11,020 nt of DNA, taken from positions 1 to 11,020 of the forward strand of contig JAEOTF010000348.1 of assembly GCA_016840025.1 (NCBI GenBank), in the 5' to 3' direction. The first letter of the stretch is position 1, and every line of letters begins with the position of its first letter. This stretch comes from Candidatus Hodarchaeota archaeon (GTDB taxonomy: Archaea > Asgardarchaeota > Heimdallarchaeia > Hodarchaeales > YT1-039). Below the pieces are notes generated by a model. That model did not search any database and was not told where the DNA came from. It saw only the letters and a list, made by a program, of their open reading frames with translations. Positions 7,337 to 11,020 of the stretch are shown one piece after another. The translations under genes were made by a program, and so were the position numbers.

Positions 7337-8485
7337 TTATGAACTATGTGACGCGGAAGCTTTCTCTTGAAGCCAATCGGTGACTACAGCAATTAAATCG
7401 GTCGCCCACCGTTGGATACAGGCATGATTGCCTTTAGTATAGATTTTTAATCTTTTAGAGGAAGTAGCAGCCTTGTATAATCGATATGCTTCTGTTACTG
7501 GGATCGCATCATCACGTGCTCCATGAATAATAAAAAGAGGACATTTAACTTTAGTTACGTCCTTATGAAGGGATAAATAAGGCATAAAGTCTTTGATTCT
7601 TATTTCTGGGAGACCAAACTGATATGACACATACCGACGAATTCCGTATGGAAGTTGAGAATAATAGCTGCTAGGATCATAAGGAGCAGAAATACTGACA
7701 CATGCGCGGAGATTTGAAACATTCGCAGCAGTTTTTATGGCTAAATATCCGCCCATACTAACTCCTGCAATAGAGATATTATTTCCTTGGATATCAGCTC
7801 GATTTTGAAGATAACGGACTGCATTCATGTATACTTTCCAAGAATTATGATCAAGTGTTAGATTTCTCAACACCCGAGCTTCTCCAAAACCCGGCCCATC
7901 AAGAGATAGCGTTGCAAGGCCTCGTTGAATAAAAAAATCTTCAAATAACATTCCTTCTTCCTTAGATTGGCCTGTTCCTTGAATGAGAATAATACATGGA
8001 TGTGGACCTTCAGGAGAGGGTAATCTTAAGTATCCAGGGCAAGAAGAATCTTTAAAAGGAATTTCAACACTTTCCCAGAGAGGATCAAGCAATCTTCCAG
8101 CCTTTTTATACACTTCTACTGATTTCTGAACAAGTTTCTTCTTTATAGCTGTATTTGAGAAATAAATCCAATGCGCAATGTTGTAGTATGTGCTGGACCG
8201 AAGGAATCTTACTCGAGCAGTATGAAAATGCCCTGAGACTAGAGCCCTGTTTCCTTTATACTCATATTCTTCCGCAAGCCGCTGCCATTCTTTCCACCAC
8301 TGATTTCGACTGTGAATACGCTTCAAAACTTTATTTAAGTCATAAAGGTCACTACCTGTAGCTAACCAGTGGTAATAACGAGGTTTAAACACACGTTTGA
8401 AACCTAAAAATCGTAGCATTGCTTTAAATAGCGGTGCTTCAATCCTTCCAGGTACTTTTCCTGCAATGCGCCATGTAAGACTCAA
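7337..8485 (-). CDS. Alpha/beta hydrolase, FrsA/DHPON-hydrolase-like
   Basis: A serine hydrolase of 382 residues. The first ~140 residues are helical and rich in W, Y and R, forming a cap-like domain. The alpha/beta core follows: strand and oxyanion segment CIILIQGTGQSKEEG (164-178), LATLSLDGPGFGEA (190-203), nucleophile elbow G241-V-S243-M-G-G, acid D325 in HGARDDAIP, and catalytic H354 in GNHAC. The DGPGxGEA motif plus helical cap is typical of the FrsA/esterase and 2,6-dihydroxypseudooxynicotine-hydrolase group; the natural substrate cannot be read from sequence. No signal peptide is present, so it is cytoplasmic. The start is TTG at 8485: GATGAGGA lies about 7 nt upstream, an in-frame stop lies not far before it, and the first internal ATG (residue 23) has no such site. 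It is a single gene, convergent with tnpB. Confidence 0.87.
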   Translation of the reverse strand: MSLTWRIAGKVPGRIEAPLFKAMLRFLGFKRVFKPRYYHWLATGSDLYDLNKVLKRIHSRNQWWKEWQRLAEEYEYKGNRALVSGHFHTARVRFLRSSTYYNIAHWIYFSNTAIKKKLVQKSVEVYKKAGRLLDPLWESVEIPFKDSSCPGYLRLPSPEGPHPCIILIQGTGQSKEEGMLFEDFFIQRGLATLSLDGPGFGEARVLRNLTLDHNSWKVYMNAVRYLQNRADIQGNNISIAGVSMGGYLAIKTAANVSNLRACVSISAPYDPSSYYSQLPYGIRRYVSYQFGLPEIRIKDFMPYLSLHKDVTKVKCPLFIIHGARDDAIPVTEAYRLYKAATSSKRLKIYTKGNHACIQRWATDLIAVVTDWLQEKASASHSS

Positions 8486-8550
8486 AGGAGCTTCCTCATC
8501 ACTTTATTTTATATGTTAAAAATCTTGCTACTAATAAAGGCCATAGAATG

Positions 8551-8562
8551 TTTATATTAATG
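8551..8562 (-). promoter_or_regulatory. Candidate promoter of the hydrolase gene
   Basis: On the minus strand TTAATATAAACA lies about 66 nt before the TTG start, which would give a leader of about 40 nt. A second AT-rich box (TATAAAATAAAG, near 8503-8514) is closer to the start, so the assignment is uncertain. Confidence 0.3.
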
Positions 8563-8745
8563 TTTTTATAGGATTTAGGCATAAAATAGAGTATATTACA
8601 GTAATTATTAATATTTACCAACTAATCCTTTCTTCGAATTATCCATCAAAAAAGTGTCTCCTACATACTTTTTATCGCTAATTCCCTTATTATTCTAATT
8701 TGATATAAATAAAATTAATTATAACTCATTTTATATGAAGATGAA

Positions 8746-8778
8746 CGTTAAAAAATGCTTCGTTAAACGATATTTAAC
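8746..8778. repeat. GTTAAA/TTTAAC repeat cluster
   Basis: CGTTAAA occurs at 8746-8752 and 8761-8767. The second copy pairs with TTTAAC (8773-8778) to form the inverted repeat GTTAAA-CGATA-TTTAAC. It could be an operator upstream of the 8807 promoter-like box or chance in AT-rich DNA. Confidence 0.35.
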
Positions 8779-8876
8779 ATTAAAAAGCTTTATTCATTGA
8801 ACACGGAATATAATCGTCTCTAATCCATTCAATCTCGTATACAGGCTTCTATCGTTATCTGGTTAAGGTGAACCTG

Positions 8877-8921
8877 ATGACACTTGATGACTTTCATTAT
8901 TCGACTAAACAATGGCAATAA
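8877..8921 (+). CDS. Candidate 14-codon small ORF or leader peptide
   Basis: ATG ... TAA encodes MTLDDFHYSTKQWQ. AAGGTGA (8865-8871), a near-perfect complement of the archaeal 16S 3' end, lies 5 nt before the ATG, which is a stronger site than that of most genes in this window. A TATA-like AATATAAT (8807-8814) sits upstream at a distance compatible with a leader of about 40 nt. The stop lies 3 nt before the presumed histone TATA/BRE. No homologue is known to me. It could be a translated micro-peptide, a leader peptide, or a coincidental ATG; length alone makes coding unprovable here. Confidence 0.35.
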   Translation: MTLDDFHYSTKQWQ

Positions 8922-8923
8922 AA

Positions 8924-8938
8924 GCGAAATATTTAAAA
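8924..8938 (+). promoter_or_regulatory. Histone gene promoter (BRE + TATA)
   Basis: GCGAAATATTTAAAA fits an archaeal purine/AA-rich BRE followed by a TATA box. The expected start site near 8960 would leave a leader of about 65-70 nt before the histone ATG at 9030. Confidence 0.5.
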
Positions 8939-9029
8939 AAGAAAGAAATTGAATAGAGGATAAGACTAAGTACTCATCTTTAGAAAAAAGGTGGGACTTG
9001 TTCAAAACTAAAGAAGATGTGAATTAAAA

Positions 9030-9233
9030 ATGGCAGGTTTTGCAAACGCACGAGTTGAAAAACTAATTAAGAATGTAGGTGCCCAGCGAGTAAGCGCTGA
9101 TGCTATTAAGAAACTAAATGAAGTTCTAACCGAGCGCGGTACAGAAATTGCTAAATATGCAGTTGAATTGGCCCGCCACAACGGTCGGAAAACTGTTAAA
9201 GAAGGCGACATCAAGCTCGCATCTCAGAAATAG
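9030..9233 (+). CDS. Archaeal histone (HMf/HMt-type)
   Basis: A single histone fold of 67 residues, the standard archaeal length, forming dimers and larger stacks that wrap DNA. Landmarks: helix 1 VEKLIKNVG; R20-V-S in loop 1 (QRVSADA), which contacts DNA; long helix 2 from about 23 to 50; and loop 2 G52-R53-K-T55-x4-D60, where the R53-D60 pair is the conserved clamp. There is no N- or C-terminal tail like those of eukaryotic histones. The N-terminus (MAGFANARVEK) is slightly atypical, where family members often carry a proline-rich start. GTGA (9019-9022) lies 7 nt before the ATG as a modest ribosome site. It is transcribed alone, convergent with radA. Confidence 0.96.
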   Translation: MAGFANARVEKLIKNVGAQRVSADAIKKLNEVLTERGTEIAKYAVELARHNGRKTVKEGDIKLASQK

Positions 9234-9261
9234 ACTTATCAATAGAGCCTATTTCTATTTT

Positions 9262-9309
9262 TCTCTTGAGAGGACAGATCCCCATAGTTAGAGTGCTTCT
9301 CTCTTGAGA
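9262..9309. repeat. Duplicated TCTCTTGAGA motif downstream of the histone gene
   Basis: TCTCTTGAGA occurs at 9262-9271 and 9300-9309, with starts 38 nt apart. Each copy is itself an inverted repeat (TCTC-TT-GAGA). Both lie in the histone 3' region, the second just before a T-run. A role in termination or mRNA stability is possible but unproven. Confidence 0.4.
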
Positions 9310-9318
9310 AAACAACTC

Positions 9319-9325
9319 TTTTTTT
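9319..9325 (+). terminator. Oligo-T terminator of the histone gene
   Basis: Seven consecutive T on the plus strand, 85 nt after the histone stop. A weaker T-rich stretch (about 9250-9263) precedes it and may be a first termination point. Confidence 0.5.
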
Positions 9326-9378
9326 CTTAGTTTACATATCTTAAGTCAAACCTTTTCTTACTCTTTTAGAATACAAGG

Positions 9379-9383
9379 AAAAA
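9379..9383 (-). terminator. Possible oligo-T terminator of radA
   Basis: On the minus strand a run of five T (AACTTTTTCC) lies about 60 nt past the radA stop. It is the only T-run of that length close to the stop on this strand. Confidence 0.35.
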
Positions 9384-9443
9384 GTTTGATACTTTGTTGC
9401 AAGATAACCCAGTCATCGTCAGAAGTTGATCAACATTCAAGGT

Positions 9444-10457
9444 TTAGGCATCCCTGATACCTACTTCTGCTATGACAAAGAGTGACTCACTTTCGGGTAA
9501 CAGAGGAGAATCAAGGATCCGAATAATCCGCCGTGACCCCTTTCCTTTTCGCAGATAAACCCGGGTTGTACATGCATGAGCAACGACATGACCACCGATT
9601 GGCGCATTGGGATCCCCAAAAAACGTATCGGGTTTAGCATGAACTTGGTTTGTGACGATCACCGGGATGTTAAGAACTTCTGCAATACGAAGTAATGTAT
9701 GGATATGTTTATTCAATTTTTGTTGTCGTGTGGCCAGTGTTCCTCGTCCAACGTACTCTGCTCGGAAATGAGATGTTAGTGAATCTACTACAAGCAGAGC
9801 GATCTTACCTTTTGATAAATCCTGTCCTTCCCGAAATACCTGATCTGTAAGAACTATCTGATGATCAGAGTTATACGCGCGTGCCACCTGGATATTATTT
9901 AAAATCTCCTCGCGATCTAATTCGGGATAGGCAGAAAGCATTTGAACTATCCGCTCAGGACGGAATGTACCTTCTGTGTCAATATAAATAGCGCGAGGCG
10001 ATGATTCATCTAAGATACCAAAACCACCTTTCTCTACCGGAAGGAACACATTGATACATAACTGATGAGCAAGTTGGGTTTTACCTGTGCGATATTCACC
10101 AGCAAATTCCGTAATCCCGCCACTTTCTATGCCACCCCCAAATAGTTCATCGAGTGCCTTAGAACTTGTTGTTAGTTTGATTATAGAGCGTCTTCGTTCA
10201 AGGATTACCCTTGCAGGTTCAAAAGTTATATTAAGATTATCACGAGCAGCTTGTATGATACTAACTGCAGTTTTTTCTCCCATTCCACCTACTTCTACTA
10301 TATCCGAAACACTGGCGACTGCTAAGGCAAAAGCAGTCATATAACCAGCTTCTTCGAGTTTTTTAGCTGTTGAGGGGCCTATTCCTGGTAAATCAGCAAT
10401 ATTAATAGGAGATGGTTGAAATAGATTAGATTCTATTTGTGTTCCATCAGTACTCAT
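9444..10457 (-). CDS. radA: DNA repair and recombination protein RadA
   Basis: The archaeal RecA/Rad51 recombinase, which forms filaments on single-stranded DNA and catalyses strand exchange in recombinational repair. The 337 residues match the family length. The N-terminal helix-hairpin-helix domain is at about 20-75 (LPGIGPSTAKKLEEAG, then VGGMGEKTA). The inter-domain polymerisation motif F79-E-P-A82 follows, then the ATPase core with Walker A G120-E-Y-R-T-G-K126-T127, the IYIDTEGTFRPERI strand, Walker B LLVVD225 and the conserved NQVHAKPD near 270. Start: ATG 10457, with AGGT (10466-10469, minus strand) 8 nt before it. It is transcribed alone towards the histone gene. All key residues are present and no intein interrupts the gene, although RadA is a common intein site in archaea. 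Confidence 0.97.
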   Translation of the reverse strand: MSTDGTQIESNLFQPSPINIADLPGIGPSTAKKLEEAGYMTAFALAVASVSDIVEVGGMGEKTAVSIIQAARDNLNITFEPARVILERRRSIIKLTTSSKALDELFGGGIESGGITEFAGEYRTGKTQLAHQLCINVFLPVEKGGFGILDESSPRAIYIDTEGTFRPERIVQMLSAYPELDREEILNNIQVARAYNSDHQIVLTDQVFREGQDLSKGKIALLVVDSLTSHFRAEYVGRGTLATRQQKLNKHIHTLLRIAEVLNIPVIVTNQVHAKPDTFFGDPNAPIGGHVVAHACTTRVYLRKGKGSRRIIRILDSPLLPESESLFVIAEVGIRDA

Positions 10458-10513
10458 TAGTATTTACCTGCATAGAAATCAGTAGTGTGATTCTACAAAT
10501 CTAATATCCAGTC

Positions 10514-10521
10514 AATATAAA
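10514..10521 (-). promoter_or_regulatory. radA promoter TATA box
   Basis: On the minus strand TTTATATT follows an A/T-only tract and lies about 57 nt before the ATG, predicting a leader of roughly 30 nt. It is the best TATA candidate upstream of radA and sits just inside the host side of the foreign-looking region that follows. Confidence 0.5.
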
Positions 10522-10673
10522 AAAAAACAGAGAGGCAATTGAATCTGATTGTATTGATAATGAGAGGTTCAGAAGTAGGAAATACCGAAACTCCAAACCA
10601 TGACAAACTTGGACATGTGTACAAACATGGCCCAACTTTACCACAATTAATGTTAGCCCGTTTCGGGGGGTTG

Positions 10674-10699
10674 CCCCACACACATGTAGCACGTGGGGA
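10674..10699. repeat. CCCCAC/GTGGGG stem upstream of radA
   Basis: CCCCAC (about 10675-10680) pairs with GTGGGG near 10693-10698. The same CCCC could instead pair with the GGGG run just before it (near 10665-10672). ACACATGT inside this region (10680-10687) is complementary to ACATGTGT at 10614-10621, allowing a longer-range stem. Confidence 0.5.
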
Positions 10700-10700
10700 T

Positions 10701-10720
10701 GACAGATGTTTCCATCTGTC
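10701..10720. repeat. Perfect 8-bp hairpin
   Basis: GACAGATG-TTTC-CATCTGTC is a perfect 8-bp stem with a tetraloop. It is the strongest simple hairpin in the window and follows directly on the CCCCAC/GTGGGG stem, supporting a structured RNA or transposon end rather than coding DNA. Confidence 0.7.
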
Positions 10721-10916
10721 CAATCTTCTTGCAGATAGGTTCTTCGGCATTAACCAATTTTGTGTTGGCGTGCATTTCAGCCTCTAGCCCTACTCTATCT
10801 TTTGAGTGCAACAAGACCGGAATCGCGGTTGCTGTCCGTGGCGTTGAGTTCTTTACCCCTTCCAAACCAGCCCTTCCGTCTTGAGAGCGGCGTGCCTGTA
10901 CGGTCTAAAACGCGTT

Positions 10917-10953
10917 AAAGCCCTGATTTGTTCAAGGGGCTGAGGCTTTTTAA
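10917..10953 (+). terminator. Hairpin followed by T-run inside the foreign segment
   Basis: AAAGCC (10917-10922) and GGCTTT (10944-10949) form an outer stem, while AGCCC and GGGCT inside it offer an alternative stem. A T-run (10947-10951) follows. This looks like an intrinsic terminator or an omega-RNA stem. It is not where a host gene on this strand would need one. Confidence 0.4.
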
Positions 10954-11020
10954 TCATTTGGCGGAGAGGAGTGAAAGTGAAAAAGAAGTGGGCTCCACGC
11001 CCCTTTGAGGGGTAATGTCC

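Larger units (their letters stand above)
8486..9029. other. 544-bp AT-rich intergenic region upstream of the histone gene
   Basis: This gap between the divergent hydrolase and histone genes contains no long ORF and no tRNA or rRNA. It does contain a cluster of GTTAAA/TTTAAC repeats (8746-8778), a TATA-like AATATAAT (8807-8814), a 14-codon ORF with a strong Shine-Dalgarno (8877-8921), the presumed histone TATA/BRE (8924-8938), and a nine-codon TTG ORF (8998-9027) just after AGGTGG, close to the histone start. Its length and density of signals are unusual beside the other spacers in the window. Confidence 0.6.
10590..11020 (+). mobile_element. Probable decayed IS200/IS605 (TnpB) relic or RNA-only derivative, running off the window
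   Basis: This segment has clearly higher GC than host DNA, several strong hairpins and no intact gene. Its right edge encodes KKWAPRPFEG followed by TAA (to 11016), with the last codons inside a CCCC-TTTGA-GGGG hairpin (11001-11013). That is the arrangement at the 3' end of many TnpB genes, including the intact one in this window (ESPSFMMG within its right-end hairpin). Upstream peptide scraps lie in shifted plus-strand frames: GVEFFTPSKPALPS (about 10843-10881) and, one frame over, LESGVPVRSKTR (about 10880-10915). They resemble the variable tails after the TnpB zinc finger. I could not find the zinc ribbon or RuvC motifs, so the reading rests on the end structure and composition. Alternative: a structured RNA gene of unknown class. 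Confidence 0.4.

Noticed and set aside
8874..8921. Possible C/D-box guide RNA (two TGATGA motifs at 8875-8880 and near 8885-8890)
   Set aside because: No CUGA box D or D' follows at a fitting distance. The motifs are better explained as part of the small ORF and its surroundings.
10493..10884. Several overlapping 60-85-codon ORFs on both strands upstream of radA
   Set aside because: They overlap in conflicting frames, lack ribosome sites, show no family pattern and coincide with strong hairpins. They look like incidental frames in a structured or decayed segment.
10590..11020. RNase P RNA, SRP RNA, 5S or 23S rRNA fragment
   Set aside because: None of the conserved blocks I know (RNase P GGAAAGTCCG, SRP helix 8 loop, 5S CCGAACTC) appears on either strand. 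A faint likeness of 10965-10990 to 23S GAGTGAAA stretches is too short to count.
1..11020. CRISPR array, tRNA gene, or defence/toxin operon
   Set aside because: No regularly spaced repeats, no tRNA T-arm/acceptor pattern, and no Cas, toxin or restriction motifs were found. The only RNA-guided component is TnpB.

Overview
The window is from an AT-rich archaeon. The evidence is a 67-residue archaeal histone, a RadA-type recombinase with an N-terminal helix-hairpin-helix domain, start sites preceded by GGTGA/GGAG-type ribosome binding sites, TATA/BRE-like promoters and oligo-T terminators. Host genes are roughly one-third GC. An Asgard (Heimdallarchaeia-like) origin is possible, but I cannot establish it from sequence alone.

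Layout, left to right. (1) On the minus strand lie tldD, a TldD/PmbA-type zinc metalloprotease cut by the left edge, and upstream of it lpdA (dihydrolipoyl dehydrogenase). (2) On the plus strand is a tight two-gene operon: an unrecognised multi-pass membrane protein with a large soluble domain, then 11 nt later a class II (zinc) fructose/tagatose-bisphosphate-type aldolase. (3) Fourteen bases after the aldolase stop sits a complete IS200/IS605-family element (IS1341-like, no TnpA) of about 1.5 kb. Its GC is visibly higher, near 50% in the part I counted. It carries a tnpB with an intact RuvC triad and zinc finger. Both ends can be proposed to the base from hairpins and IS608-like guide/cleavage tetranucleotides, and a right-end omega-RNA with its guide can be predicted. 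(4) Convergent with tnpB is a minus-strand FrsA-like alpha/beta hydrolase. (5) A 544-bp AT-rich spacer holds several promoter-like boxes and a 14-codon small ORF with a near-perfect Shine-Dalgarno; it leads into the histone gene. (6) radA is on the minus strand, convergent with the histone. (7) The last ~430 bp upstream of radA is compositionally foreign, full of hairpins, has no intact gene, and ends in a hairpin and peptide tail typical of the right end of a TnpB element. I read it as a decayed or RNA-only IS200/IS605 relic.

The genes are mostly housekeeping (central carbon metabolism, chromatin, recombination, proteolysis) and do not form one pathway. I do not see a convincing new defence or biosynthetic system. 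The most informative items are the fully delimited TnpB/omega-RNA element with its predicted empty site, the second foreign relic, the unknown membrane protein paired with the aldolase, and the small ORF upstream of the histone.
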